64,000 bases of DNA. Origin: G963676095 sp963676095 (GTDB lineage: Bacteria; Bacteroidota; Bacteroidia; Bacteroidales; Prolixibacteraceae). Under the pieces are notes generated by a model that searched no databases, was not told where the DNA came from, and saw only the letters and a program-made list of their open reading frames with translations. Positions 15,459 to 24,467 of this stretch are shown in pieces. A program made the translations under genes and the position numbers. Every line of letters starts with the position of its first letter. The stretch's first letter is position 1. The stretch spans positions 4,278,001 through 4,342,000 of the forward strand of contig OY781040.1 of assembly GCA_963676095.1 (NCBI GenBank), written 5' to 3'.

Positions 15459-16869
15459 GCTCCAACTCGCTAATTAATTTATTAATAAGGTTTTGATTGT
15501 TTTTAATTTTCGTAATTATTTCGCTACGGTTGTAAGTAACTTCTTCAACTTTTTTATTCGGATTCTTCACATCCAAATCATAACCTTTCTCAATTATGGT
15601 ATCAATAGGAACTTTCCAAGCATAATCATGCTCAACCCTGTTATTCCACCATTCTTTTACACCATCAAATTCCTCAATTCTTATAGGTTTTGTTTTACTG
15701 TAAGCTTTATATCCTTCAGGCAAAGTGTGTTCGTAATACCAAATTTCTTTGGTTTGCTTGCCTTTCTCAAAGAAAATCAGGTTTGTATTTACAGTTGCGT
15801 AAGGAGCAAAAACAGATTGGGGCAATCGCACAATAGTATGCACATTACAATCTTCCAACAGTTTTTGGCGCACCCGCTGTTTTACACCTTCACCTGTTAA
15901 ACTGCCATCGGGCAAAACAATTCCGGCACGTCCACCGTCTTTGAGCAATTGGATAAAGAGAATGAGAAAGAGGTCGGCACTTTCCTTTGTGCGATAGTTT
16001 AACGGGAAATTGGTTTCCATACCATCGCCAACCACACCGCCAAATGGAGGATTTGCCACAATAATATCAACCCTGTCTTTTTGTTTAATGGATGTCAGTT
16101 CACGGCTTAAAGCATCGGTATTTTCAATTTGCGGAATTTCAATATCGTGGGTTATCAGGTTTACCACGCTCAACATGAACGGGAGCGGTTTTAATTCCGT
16201 TCCTACAATATTTTCCTGTAAAATTTTGCGATCGGTTACATTCTTAACCTGTTTTTTCAGATGTTCAATGGCACAAACCAAGAAACCTGCTGTTCCACAA
16301 GCGGGATCGCATATTTTCTCGCCCAATTGAGGATTTACCATATCTATAATAAACTGCGTTACTGCCCTTGGTGTGTAAAACTCACCTGTATCTTTTTTTG
16401 TGGCAAGCCCTTGCAGAATATCTTCGTAAATGGCATTGAAAATATGGTGCTCTTTACTGCTGTTAAAGTCAATTTCATTGAGTTTGTTTATTGCTTGGCG
16501 AAAGGTAGTTCCGCTTTTCATGTAGTTGTTGGTGCCATCGAAAATATTACGAATAATTACGCCCAACTTATCGTCAAGACCAATTTGCAATTCCTTTAAA
16601 GTCGGGAATAGTTTGTTGTTAACGAAGTAAATCAACTCATCGCCTGTTATGCCTTCGTCATTTTCTGCCCAGTTTCGCCATTGCAGTTCCTGCGGAATTG
16701 GCGATTTGTATTTTAAATCAAGAATTTCCTTTTCCTTGTCTTTGTCATCGAATAGTTTTAGGAAAATCATCCAGCCCAATTGTTCAATTCGCTGAGCATC
16801 GCCACTCAAACCAGGGTCTTTCCTGAAGATATCTCTAATAGATTTTATTACTCCACCTATGTTGCTCAT
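15451..16869 (-). CDS. hsdM: type I restriction N6-adenine methyltransferase HsdM
   Basis: 472 residues. Adenine methyltransferase motif I is CDPACGTAGF (about 187-196), preceded by the type I signature TGEFYTPRAV (161-170). The catalytic NPPF is at about 273-276. The N-terminal helical domain with the GWMIFLKLFDD box is also typical of HsdM. It transfers methyl groups from S-adenosylmethionine to adenines at the site chosen by HsdS. The gene lies 4 bp after hsdR and overlaps hsdS by 8 bp, so the three form one operon. No frameshift is seen. Confidence 0.95.
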   Translation of the reverse strand: MSNIGGVIKSIRDIFRKDPGLSGDAQRIEQLGWMIFLKLFDDKDKEKEILDLKYKSPIPQELQWRNWAENDEGITGDELIYFVNNKLFPTLKELQIGLDDKLGVIIRNIFDGTNNYMKSGTTFRQAINKLNEIDFNSSKEHHIFNAIYEDILQGLATKKDTGEFYTPRAVTQFIIDMVNPQLGEKICDPACGTAGFLVCAIEHLKKQVKNVTDRKILQENIVGTELKPLPFMLSVVNLITHDIEIPQIENTDALSRELTSIKQKDRVDIIVANPPFGGVVGDGMETNFPLNYRTKESADLFLILFIQLLKDGGRAGIVLPDGSLTGEGVKQRVRQKLLEDCNVHTIVRLPQSVFAPYATVNTNLIFFEKGKQTKEIWYYEHTLPEGYKAYSKTKPIRIEEFDGVKEWWNNRVEHDYAWKVPIDTIIEKGYDLDVKNPNKKVEEVTYNRSEIITKIKNNQNLINKLISELEHE

Positions 16870-16873
16870 TCTG

Positions 16874-19267
16874 TTATGCTACCTTGTATAATTCGTTTTC
16901 TAAATCCTTAATTGCTTGCAAATATTTATCACGGCTACCAAAAATACCGTTCACGATCTCAAGCGTTGAACCAAAATCGCTTAATGGTTTTACCTGTAAA
17001 ACTTCCATGCTTTCCATGTTTTCAATTCCTTCATCGGCATATTTATCCAACAAAGCTTCCAACACATTTCGGGCCTGGTCGCCATATTTTGTAAAATAGT
17101 TGCGTTTCGTCACATTGTTTGCCCGTTCTTTTCGGGTCATTGGTGGTTGGTCGTATGCCACATGACAAATGAGGTCGAATAAATCAACCTGCTTGTCAAC
17201 TGCTTCATACAAAGCATCCACCATTACGCCTTGCTCAATCAATTCTGCAATAATTGCTTCTTTTCGTACAGTTGTATTCCATTTGTTCAGGAACTCGTCC
17301 AACGAAGCAAACTGCCCTTGAATAATTTCCCTCGTATGGTCTTTCAGACTTGTTGTAATAGGTTTTCCATGCTGGTCGAAATGCAGTTCACGGCTAATCA
17401 ATACCGAAACATCCACGCCATTTACATAAACTTTTTCCCTTGGAGTTGGCCGCTCTGGTGGAAATGGAGTTTCTGGCTGTGGAGTTGGCGGGTCTATAAT
17501 AATTTCTTCACCTGTTTCTTCGTCAAGTAACGGCTCTTCGTTTGTTTCCTCTTCGTCAATTACATCGCCCAAGTCTGTATCTTCCGAAACAGGTTTTATT
17601 CGTATCGGGTCGCCGTCAAAATCAGGGTCGGCAAATAAATCTGTTGCATTCCTGAAATCCAAAATAGTAAAATACAATTTGCAGTATTCTTCATTTATCC
17701 TTGTTCCACGCCCGATTATCTGTTTGAATTTGGTCATGGAATTAATGTTGGCATCCAGCAAAATCACTTTACAAGTTTGAGCATCAACGCCAGTTGTCAT
17801 TAATTCGGAAGTAGTGGCAATTACAGGATATTTCTCTTCGGGATTTATGAAGTTGTCCAATTCCCTTTTTCCTTCGTCATTGTCGCCTGTAATCTGCATG
17901 ATGTACTTGTAGTTTTCGGCAACCAAATCGGGATTTTGTTTTGCCAATGCGGTACGCATACGCTCTGCATGGTCAATGTCAACGCAGAAAACTATGGATT
18001 TCGCAAAACGGTCGTAGCCTTTCAAAAACTCGCTGAGTTTTTGTGCAACCAAATCGGTGCGTTCCTCAATCACAAGGTTTTTATCAAAATCACGACGATT
18101 ATAGATTCTGTCTTCAATCTCGTTGCCATTTATATCGGTTTGCCCTTGGTCGGGTCGCCAGCCTTCGGCATCAACATTTAATGCAATTCTAATTACACGA
18201 TATGGAGCAAGGAAACCATCGTCAATACCTTGTCGCAATGAATAAGTATAAATCGGGTCGCCAAAATATTCGGTATTGCTTGCTTCGTTTGTTTCTTTTG
18301 GTGTCGCAGTCAAACCGATGTGCGTTGCCGTTTTGAAATAATTCAGGATTTCCCGCCAACTGCTATCATCTTTTGCACTTCCACGGTGGCACTCGTCAAT
18401 TACAATCAAGTCGAAAAACTCTCTTGAAAACTGTCTGTAAACATTTGCTGATTCATCATTGCCGGAAAGTCCTTGATACAACGCCAAATAAACCTCAAAA
18501 CTCTTATCAATCTGTCTGTGTTTTACCACAGTCATTTTGTCTTTGAAGTGTTTAAAATCGCCTCGTTTGGTTTGGTCAATCAAAGCATTGCGGTCGGCTA
18601 AAAACAAAATCCGTTTTTTTGCTCCGCTTTTCCAAAGTCGGTGAATAATTTGAAATGCTGTATAGGTTTTACCTGTTCCCGTTGCCATTACAAGCAAAAT
18701 CCTGTTTTGTCCGTTTGCAATGGCTTCAACGGTTCGATTTACTGCAATCTGTTGGTAATATCTTGGTCTGCGACCTGAACCATCGAAAAAGTACTCTTGT
18801 GAAGCAATCTTTTCAGCATCAGGTGTAATGATTCCTTTGTATTGCTTGTATTTTGCCCAAAGTTCTTCGGGAGTTGGAAACTCATTTAATCCAATTTCCT
18901 TTTCAATATTTCCGTCTGTAGCAGTCCTATCGTGAAAAAGGAAACCATCTCCGTTACTGCTAAAAACACATGGTATATCTAAAATCCTTGCATAATCAAG
19001 TCCTTGTTGGATTCCAGCCCTTACCGAATGGTTGTTGTCTTTGGCTTCAATTATCGCTAACGGAATATTGGGTTTGTAATACAGAATGTAATCAGCCCTT
19101 TTTCGTTGTCCCCTTGCAGTAAATTTTCCCCTAACATATATTTTTCCATCAGTAAAAGAAACTTCCTCCAATATCTGCAAATGCTTATCCCAACCAGCGT
19201 TTTCTAACGCAGGAGTTATATATTTTGTGCAAATATCTCTTTCCGATAATTTCTTTTTATCAATCAT
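16874..19267 (-). CDS. hsdR: type I restriction endonuclease/translocase HsdR
   Basis: 797 residues, the length of the EcoEI/KpnI-like group. The N-terminal nuclease core has RADYIL (D59) and IIEAK (E74 and K76). The translocase domains carry MATGTGKTYTAF (Walker A, 197-201), VIDECHRGS (291-294) and LTATPKE. The acidic, proline-rich linker at about 575-615 and the terminal helical region match EcoEI_R_C. It cuts unmodified DNA after ATP-driven translocation, working with HsdM and HsdS encoded directly downstream. It is the first gene of the operon. All key residues are present. Confidence 0.95.
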   Translation of the reverse strand: MIDKKKLSERDICTKYITPALENAGWDKHLQILEEVSFTDGKIYVRGKFTARGQRKRADYILYYKPNIPLAIIEAKDNNHSVRAGIQQGLDYARILDIPCVFSSNGDGFLFHDRTATDGNIEKEIGLNEFPTPEELWAKYKQYKGIITPDAEKIASQEYFFDGSGRRPRYYQQIAVNRTVEAIANGQNRILLVMATGTGKTYTAFQIIHRLWKSGAKKRILFLADRNALIDQTKRGDFKHFKDKMTVVKHRQIDKSFEVYLALYQGLSGNDESANVYRQFSREFFDLIVIDECHRGSAKDDSSWREILNYFKTATHIGLTATPKETNEASNTEYFGDPIYTYSLRQGIDDGFLAPYRVIRIALNVDAEGWRPDQGQTDINGNEIEDRIYNRRDFDKNLVIEERTDLVAQKLSEFLKGYDRFAKSIVFCVDIDHAERMRTALAKQNPDLVAENYKYIMQITGDNDEGKRELDNFINPEEKYPVIATTSELMTTGVDAQTCKVILLDANINSMTKFKQIIGRGTRINEEYCKLYFTILDFRNATDLFADPDFDGDPIRIKPVSEDTDLGDVIDEEETNEEPLLDEETGEEIIIDPPTPQPETPFPPERPTPREKVYVNGVDVSVLISRELHFDQHGKPITTSLKDHTREIIQGQFASLDEFLNKWNTTVRKEAIIAELIEQGVMVDALYEAVDKQVDLFDLICHVAYDQPPMTRKERANNVTKRNYFTKYGDQARNVLEALLDKYADEGIENMESMEVLQVKPLSDFGSTLEIVNGIFGSRDKYLQAIKDLENELYKVA

Positions 19268-19541
19268 TTTAATTTTCTGAAAACTTCAAAAATACAGATA
19301 ATGCTTCAGTTTAGCAGCGTGTGCGTTGGCAAAATTGCACTCTTTGGCGAGCTTTGGTTTGAGCGTCGGCTCGTGGGGCTTGCCAATGTGTGCAATGTGG
19401 GTTGGGGTTTCAATCTCCTTTTGCGGGTGGAAGAAAAAAAAGATAAATTCCCTCAAATTTGCACTGTCCTTTCAAAAAGCTAAATCCTCCGTTATTTTAA
19501 TTTTTATCGTTATCGTTTCTGGTTGTTGATGTCATTTTACA
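19268..19541. other. intergenic stretch upstream of hsdR
   Basis: About 270 bp. It contains GTTGGCAAAATTGCAC near 19324 and TTGCCAATGTGTGCAA near 19380, which can pair imperfectly as a hairpin. It would hold the hsdR promoter on the minus strand. The two plus-strand frames of about 60 codons have no family resemblance. Confidence 0.4.
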
Positions 19542-19935
19542 CTTGTTGCCAATTATGTAATATCACGAAGTTATTACACTTTTTTGTCATTTTTGTTATC
19601 TGTTTTTAATGGCCGGGGTTCCAAACATCCTGTCGGGCGGGCTTTGTATCCGGTTGATGGCTTTATTACTTACATGTGTGTAAATCGTTGTGGCTTTTAT
19701 GCTCGAATGGCCAAGCAACTGTTGAATGTACCTGATATCGGTCTCCATAAGTTTAGATTTTAGTTTTTATCCCTTCAATTTACGCCAATCTCCCTTAAAG
19801 TCAAATAGGTTTCTGGTAAAATTCTTTACGTTCATTATTCCGGCAAGCAAAACAGTAGTCTCAGGCTGCAAAGCATAAATCTGGGTGTGCAACCTTTGGT
19901 TTCGGAAATACAAGCTGGTTATTCTTGGTTAAATC
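19542..19935. repeat. long direct repeat, copy 2 (about 394 bp)
   Basis: Same orientation as copy 1 (6581-6970), with shared sequence from CTTGTTGC through GTTAAATC. It directly abuts the RAYT region. The two copies could support excision of the 13-kb interval by homologous recombination. Confidence 0.8.
19596..19745 (-). pseudogene. tyrosine recombinase/integrase, C-terminal remnant 2
   Basis: Reads ETDIRYIQQLLGHSSIKATT, then IYTHVSNKAINRIQ and ends TPAIKNR. It is the same C-terminal piece as remnant 1 at 6588-6785, with the catalytic IYTH tyrosine but without the N-terminal and core catalytic regions. Confidence 0.75.
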
Positions 19936-19949
19936 AGCTCTTCATTTTG

Positions 19950-20642
19950 TTATTCAGACCGTTTATTTGCCGGATTGAATTGATCCTCATCCCATTTTGC
20001 AGGATTATTAAAGACGTATTCCGAAATGTTTTGATAGGATTGTTCGTCGCGGATAATATGGTCGTAATAATTACGTTGCCACAATTTACCTTCGAAAGGG
20101 GGCCAATGATTGGTTCTGGCGCCATGGATATAATTAACGGTGGTGATGGATTCAAATGCACCAACCATATCGCCCAACGTTTTTTTTGTTTGGGTACCGG
20201 TTTCGTTTTGATTATTCGTTGTCGTAGGGGCAATCCCTTGTGGTTGCCCTATTGTTTGTTCCGGTTCCCCGGTATTCTTTGTTTGGAGGATGGTCGTGTT
20301 ATCGTGGGTGGATTTTTTAATGGGATGGTCGTCCACAATAGGATGGACGACCACAAGGGTCGCCCCTACAGGCACAACGATTTCCAATATGGCGTGAAAA
20401 TGATTGGGCATTACGATATATTCGTGAAAACGGATATTCTTGAAACGTTCGGACAATTTAATCCATTCTGTTTCCACCATCCGACCAGCCTCGTTCAATT
20501 GCATTTTTTTGTTCTGAATTTGGCCAAACAAACAGGCCCGGTTTTTTACACAGATGGTAATGAAATACAATCCTGCACAGGAATAATCGTATCCCCGCAG
20601 CCGCATATTTTTCCGGCCATTTTCTGAATTGTATTTGGTCAT
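19950..20642 (-). CDS. REP-associated tyrosine transposase (RAYT, Y1 family)
   Basis: 230 residues of the Y1_Tnp/RAYT family. It shows the family opening YDYSCAGLYFITICVKNR (about 19-36), the HUH motif in EYIVMPNHFHAILEI (about 73-87), and the catalytic-tyrosine helix LWQRNYYDHIIRDEQSY (about 185-201). Such single-copy transposases nick REP-type palindromes and may spread them. Between these motifs lies a low-complexity insert (about 90-155), encoded by sequence that itself contains two REP-like palindromes. The gene looks intact, whereas copies at 1-131 and 55086-55308 are broken. Confidence 0.88.
   Translation of the reverse strand: MTKYNSENGRKNMRLRGYDYSCAGLYFITICVKNRACLFGQIQNKKMQLNEAGRMVETEWIKLSERFKNIRFHEYIVMPNHFHAILEIVVPVGATLVVVHPIVDDHPIKKSTHDNTTILQTKNTGEPEQTIGQPQGIAPTTTNNQNETGTQTKKTLGDMVGAFESITTVNYIHGARTNHWPPFEGKLWQRNYYDHIIRDEQSYQNISEYVFNNPAKWDEDQFNPANKRSE
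20225..20368. repeat. REP-like palindromes inside the RAYT gene
   Basis: Two related hairpins: GGGCAA with TTGCCC around CCCTTGTGG (near 20228-20250), and GGTCGTCCA (20327-20335) with TGGACGACC (20344-20352), the latter followed by AAGGGTCGCCCCTAC. The first also occurs in the decayed copy at about 55213-55240. Confidence 0.6.
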
Positions 20643-20965
20643 GACACCTGTTTATTATTTCATACTACACATCAAATTGATATTGTTTGGCCATTCCCGG
20701 CCCCAGGCATGTAATACAAAATTAAACCATAGGCCATTAAAAACAAATTCAAAAAATACCAGCGCATGTCCAAATATTTTTGGGAATCTTTAAAACAGAA
20801 GAGGTGTGAAATTTTTTTTATTAACTATGAATATATATTTAACCGCTTTGTGATAACGGAAAAGGAAAGGTTTCTTAATTTAGTAATATCTTTTCCTTTT
20901 GTATCTCCATTTTTACGTCTTTTAAAGGAGCTATATGTCTAGTAATCAAATCGGATAATGAGAGA
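20643..20965. other. intergenic stretch with no recognisable gene
   Basis: About 320 bp, AT-rich, between the RAYT gene and the XRE regulator. No ORF or strong hairpin is seen. Confidence 0.5.
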
Positions 20966-21220
20966 TTAACCTTCCTTTATGTATTCCCTTATGTCAAATT
21001 CAAAGCCAATAAGATCAGAAGGATTGATTTCTAAACCTTTGGCGATTTTTAAAAAAGTTTTGAAAGTTATATTGGTTTTTCCCTGTTCAATTTTGTTGTA
21101 ATCGCTCGAATCAATTCCGGTTCTGAATTCAATATCGTTAAGGGTCAAATTCTTGCTCTCTCTGATTAATCTTATTTTGTCTCCAAATTTTTTAAGAAAG
21201 TCATCAGTAATATTCTTCAT
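20966..21220 (-). CDS. small XRE-family transcriptional regulator
   Basis: 84 residues from the ATG at 21220, nearly all one helix-turn-helix_3 domain: FGDKIRLIRESKNLTLNDIE (about 11-30), GIDSSDYNKIEQGKTNITFK (about 34-53) and TFLKIAKGLEINPSDLI. I prefer this start over a 107-residue frame because the longer N-terminus would be translated from the palindromic operator. It probably represses its own promoter through the 22-bp palindrome 50 bp upstream. There is no toxin-like partner next to it. Confidence 0.8.
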   Translation of the reverse strand: MKNITDDFLKKFGDKIRLIRESKNLTLNDIEFRTGIDSSDYNKIEQGKTNITFKTFLKIAKGLEINPSDLIGFEFDIREYIKEG

Positions 21221-21269
21221 CTGATTATTGTCTTTAAAAACAACAATTTGTAAAAAACCAATAAAATTA

Positions 21270-21291
21270 TTTTGGGGATATATCCCCAAAA
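21270..21291. promoter_or_regulatory. 22-bp perfect palindrome, likely XRE operator
   Basis: TTTTGGGGATA followed by its exact complement, 50 bp upstream of the XRE start. On the minus strand TTTG within it is followed 17 bp later by TAATTTTA, a plausible -33/-7 pair. A bound dimer would block that promoter. Confidence 0.6.
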
Positions 21292-21334
21292 ACGGATTTT
21301 TTTTATCTTTGTAGAAGATTGCATTGCAATTATG

Positions 21335-21570
21335 TATTTTTGCGAACCTTCGATAAATAAAAATATTGGAAGCATTCGCTTAGAATCTCGTATCAGAAAA
21401 CTGGCACTTTTTGTTACCACGGGATGATAAGTAAGAAAGGCTCACGACCTAGGCGTGGGCTCTCTTATTCGTGGTAAGGGTATGCCAGTACCTCTGATAC
21501 AGTAAGTTGAGTCCGCGCCTTTTTTTATTTTTGGTCCAGGCGCATACTGTTTTAGAAAGCTCAACTTAAT
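21335..21570 (+). ncRNA. candidate structured RNA (6S-like rod plus second hairpin)
   Basis: A -7-like TATTTTTG (21335-21342) precedes a region that folds into one long rod: GTATCAGA (21390-21397) with TCTGATAC (21493-21500), CTGGCA (21401) with TGCCAG (21483), TTACCACG (21414) with CGTGGTAA (21470), ATAAG (21427) with CTTAT (21464), and GCTCACG (21440) with CGTGGGC (21454), closed by a 7-base loop. A second hairpin pairs TAAGTTGAG (21503) with CTCAACTTA (21560), and GCGCCT (21515) with AGGCGC (21538). No ORF fits. The rod with internal bubbles recalls 6S RNA, but no family match was possible here. The strand is inferred from the promoter. Confidence 0.4.
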
Positions 21571-21955
21571 TGTGCAGGCCATGCCTCTTTACCAGGCATG
21601 CCTTATCTGTTTGTAGTTTAACCTTGAATTGTTTGCCGATGACGTATTAACCCCGATTTTCCATAAAAAAGCAAAGGCCCGCTGCAACTGTTTGGCGACG
21701 TGCAGCAGGCTTAGCCGTTAATCAATCTTGATAAATTTTGCTACGTAAGACCGGTCCCCTTGACGCAGACCTATTTGATGACTAACTGGACCGATAAGAT
21801 GCAGACCCCTGGATATTAAATCTACCGGTTACATTTTATCCGGAATAATGTCAGATATTCTTAAAATTCGTATTTTTATGGACCGGTATATTGAAAATGA
21901 AACTAGTACGGTGGAATTTTTAATTGCTTAAATCAAATAATTAAACCTAATTACC
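21571..21955. other. gene-free stretch with further hairpins
   Basis: Contains CATGCCT/AGGCATG near 21580-21600 and a near-perfect GCCCGCTGCA/TGCAGCAGGC hairpin near 21678-21711, before the start of the oxidoreductase gene. Some of this may be leader RNA or terminator sequence. Nothing codes for protein. Confidence 0.4.
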
Positions 21956-23308
21956 ATGAAAGAATCGAGAAGGTCGTTTCTAAAGACGACAGCTGTTGGC
22001 TCGGCCGGGTTGATCATCGGCGGCATGGGTATGACAGCAAAAAGTTATGGGAGCATTATTGGCGCCAATAGCCGGGTGCGGGTCGGGATACTTGGATTCT
22101 CAGGCCGTTTCCGCTCATCGCTGGGGCCTGCTTTCCTGAAATATGCCGATGATATGAACTTTGAGTTCATGAGTGTTTGTGATATCTGGAACCGTCGCCG
22201 GGATGAAGGGAAAGCCTGGGTAAAGGAAAAATCAGGTAAAGATGTACTCCTTGCCAGGAATACCGATGAACTGTGGGGCCAGAAACCGGATGCCGTAATC
22301 CTGAGTACGGCCGATTTTCAGCATGCCCTCCTGCTTGCCGAGGCTGTTAACGCCGGTTGTGATGTTTATTGTGAAAAGCCCTTTGCCGAGACCATGGATG
22401 ATGCCAATGCCGGTCTGGACGCTGCAAAAAAGGCCGGTAAAGTGATCCAGATCGGGTCGCAACGGCGTAGCGGGCCAAACTACCAGGCAGCCCACGATTT
22501 TATACAGGCTGGAAAATTCGGGAAAATCATCGTTGTTGAAATGACCTGGAACGTGAACCAGCCAGACCGCTGGCGGTTGCCCCAACTGGTAGCCAGTATC
22601 AAGGAATCGGATACCGATTGGAAACGGTACCTGATGAACCGTCCCTATGAATCCTGGAACCCTCGCAAATACCTTGAATACCGTCTGTTCTGGCCATATT
22701 CTTCCGGGATCCCGGGGCAATGGATGTCCCACCAGATCGATACTGTACACTGGTTTAGCCATTTACCTTACCCTCGTTCCGTGTCCGCTAACGGTGGAAT
22801 TTATATGTGGAACGACGGCCGGACCAACGATGATACCATGACCGCCGTGTTTGATTACGGCCCCATCGGAGAGAAGGACGGTGGTTTCCAGGTGATTTAT
22901 TCCTCCCGTCAGACCAACTCTGCCGGAGGTATAAAGGAATGGTACTTCTCAAATGGGGGAAAACTCGACCTGGACTCAAACAAGGTGACTTCCGAAGGGG
23001 GACTGGAAGAAAATCACGCGGCTGCCATGGGCATGAAACCTTTCCTTCTGGAAGAATATGAACTGCCCCAGATGAAGGTTGAAGCAGGCGCCAATACCGG
23101 GGCCGACCCTTTGACCAATGCTCATGTGCAGAACTGGATGCAGTGCGTACTCGACCGGAACCTGAAAACCAATGCCCCGGTTGAAGCCGGTTACAGTCAT
23201 TCCATTGCAAATATTATGGTTACTGCTTCCCTGCATACCGGATTAAAGGCAGAGTTCGATCCGAAATTACGCCAGGTGACAGCAGGAGGGAAAGTATTCA
23301 AATATTGA
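21956..23308 (+). CDS. Tat-exported Gfo/Idh/MocA-family oxidoreductase
   Basis: 450 residues. The N-terminus MKESRRSFLKTTAVGSAGLI is a twin-arginine signal, so the folded, cofactor-loaded enzyme is probably exported to the periplasm. A Rossmann fold starts at VRVGILGFSG (about 41-50). The family active-site box is DVYCEKPFAETMDDA (about 137-151), with the EKP lysine expected to be catalytic. The substrate is probably a sugar or sugar acid derivative, which cannot be defined from sequence. The next gene, a DUF6807 protein, begins 13 bp downstream, and such pairs are common in carbohydrate-using Bacteroidota. Confidence 0.88.
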   Translation: MKESRRSFLKTTAVGSAGLIIGGMGMTAKSYGSIIGANSRVRVGILGFSGRFRSSLGPAFLKYADDMNFEFMSVCDIWNRRRDEGKAWVKEKSGKDVLLARNTDELWGQKPDAVILSTADFQHALLLAEAVNAGCDVYCEKPFAETMDDANAGLDAAKKAGKVIQIGSQRRSGPNYQAAHDFIQAGKFGKIIVVEMTWNVNQPDRWRLPQLVASIKESDTDWKRYLMNRPYESWNPRKYLEYRLFWPYSSGIPGQWMSHQIDTVHWFSHLPYPRSVSANGGIYMWNDGRTNDDTMTAVFDYGPIGEKDGGFQVIYSSRQTNSAGGIKEWYFSNGGKLDLDSNKVTSEGGLEENHAAAMGMKPFLLEEYELPQMKVEAGANTGADPLTNAHVQNWMQCVLDRNLKTNAPVEAGYSHSIANIMVTASLHTGLKAEFDPKLRQVTAGGKVFKY

Positions 23309-23321
23309 TAAAATCAAAAGA

Positions 23322-24365
23322 ATGATCAATCGATATTTATCATGGACATTAGGTGGCGTAATGCTGGTCTTAATGTCCTTCCGGTGCAATGCAAAGGAAC
23401 CGGAAATAAAACTGCTGGTTAACAACCAGGAAAAGAAGGTCGATGTCCTTATCGACGGGAAACTGTTTACCTCTTATATTTATCCGGAGACAATTAAGAA
23501 ACCGGTCCTTTGGCCTGTAATTTCCCCGGAAGGGAACAGGCTGACCCGGACATTCCCGATGGGAAAGAAGGCCGGGGAGCGGACAGACCATCCGCATCAT
23601 GTGGGGATATGGCTGAATTACGGCGATGTTAACGGTCTTGATTTCTGGAATAATTCGGACGCAATCCCTCCGGATAAAAGGAACGGTTACGGGACTATTT
23701 ATCACCAGTCTGTCGATCAGGTAAAAAGCGGAAAAGGGAAAGCCTTGCTGACAACCACTTCCGACTGGGAATCGCCTTCACGTGAAGTATTGCTGAAGGA
23801 CCAGACGACTTTTAATTTTTCGGCAACCGGAAATATGCGGATCATTGACCGGGAAACCAGGCTTACGGCGATGGTTGACACGGTATTGTTCCGGGATAAC
23901 AAGGAAGGCGTGTTTGCCATCAGGGTTGCCCGGGAGCTTGAACTTCCCTCAAATGAACCGGTAACCCTGACCGATGCCCACGGCGTCGCAACGACGGTAC
24001 AGCAGATGGATAATACCGGAGTAACGGGCAATTATCACAGCAGTGAGGGAGTCGACGGGGAAAAGGTCTGGGGGACCCGGGGCCGTTGGATGAAGTTAAG
24101 CGGTACTGTAAACGGGGAACCGGTAAACCTGATCATCATCGATCATCCGGGAAATGCCGGATACCCCACCTACTGGCATGCCCGCGGCTATGGCCTTTTT
24201 GCTGCAAACACCCTTGGCCAGAGTATTTTTCCGGGGGGGGAAGCGTTGAATTATCAGCTGCTGAAAGGCCGGACAATGACTTTGAAATACCGGTTTGTTG
24301 TTGTTTCCGGTGATCTCAGCGATGAGGCGGTTAACCGCCTGGCCGACGAATATGCAAAACAATAG
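23322..24365 (+). CDS. DUF6807 (PmoA-like) secreted protein
   Basis: 347 residues with an N-terminal signal sequence (hydrophobic run to about residue 25, then CNAKEPE, possibly a lipoprotein cysteine). The DUF6807 family marks are visible: FPMGKKAGERTDHPHHVGIW (about 79-98), LTDAHGVATT, and GEKVWGTRGRWMKLSG (about 245-260). The histidines in DHPHH suggest a metal or substrate site. The function is unknown; the name PmoA in databases is historical. It lies in an operon with the Tat-exported oxidoreductase, so both may act on the same carbohydrate outside the cytoplasm. Confidence 0.75.
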   Translation: MINRYLSWTLGGVMLVLMSFRCNAKEPEIKLLVNNQEKKVDVLIDGKLFTSYIYPETIKKPVLWPVISPEGNRLTRTFPMGKKAGERTDHPHHVGIWLNYGDVNGLDFWNNSDAIPPDKRNGYGTIYHQSVDQVKSGKGKALLTTTSDWESPSREVLLKDQTTFNFSATGNMRIIDRETRLTAMVDTVLFRDNKEGVFAIRVARELELPSNEPVTLTDAHGVATTVQQMDNTGVTGNYHSSEGVDGEKVWGTRGRWMKLSGTVNGEPVNLIIIDHPGNAGYPTYWHARGYGLFAANTLGQSIFPGGEALNYQLLKGRTMTLKYRFVVVSGDLSDEAVNRLADEYAKQ

Positions 24366-24467
24366 ACTGGATCAGGGATTGGAATAAGATATTCCGGAAA
24401 AGCAAATTTATTGCATCTGAAACATCCTCTGTCCCTGGCTGTAGCGAAGGGACAGGGGATTAATAGA

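Noticed and set aside
19301..19529. two overlapping plus-strand frames upstream of hsdR
   Set aside because: Short, overlapping in different frames, no family marks; the sequence is better explained as upstream DNA with an imperfect hairpin.
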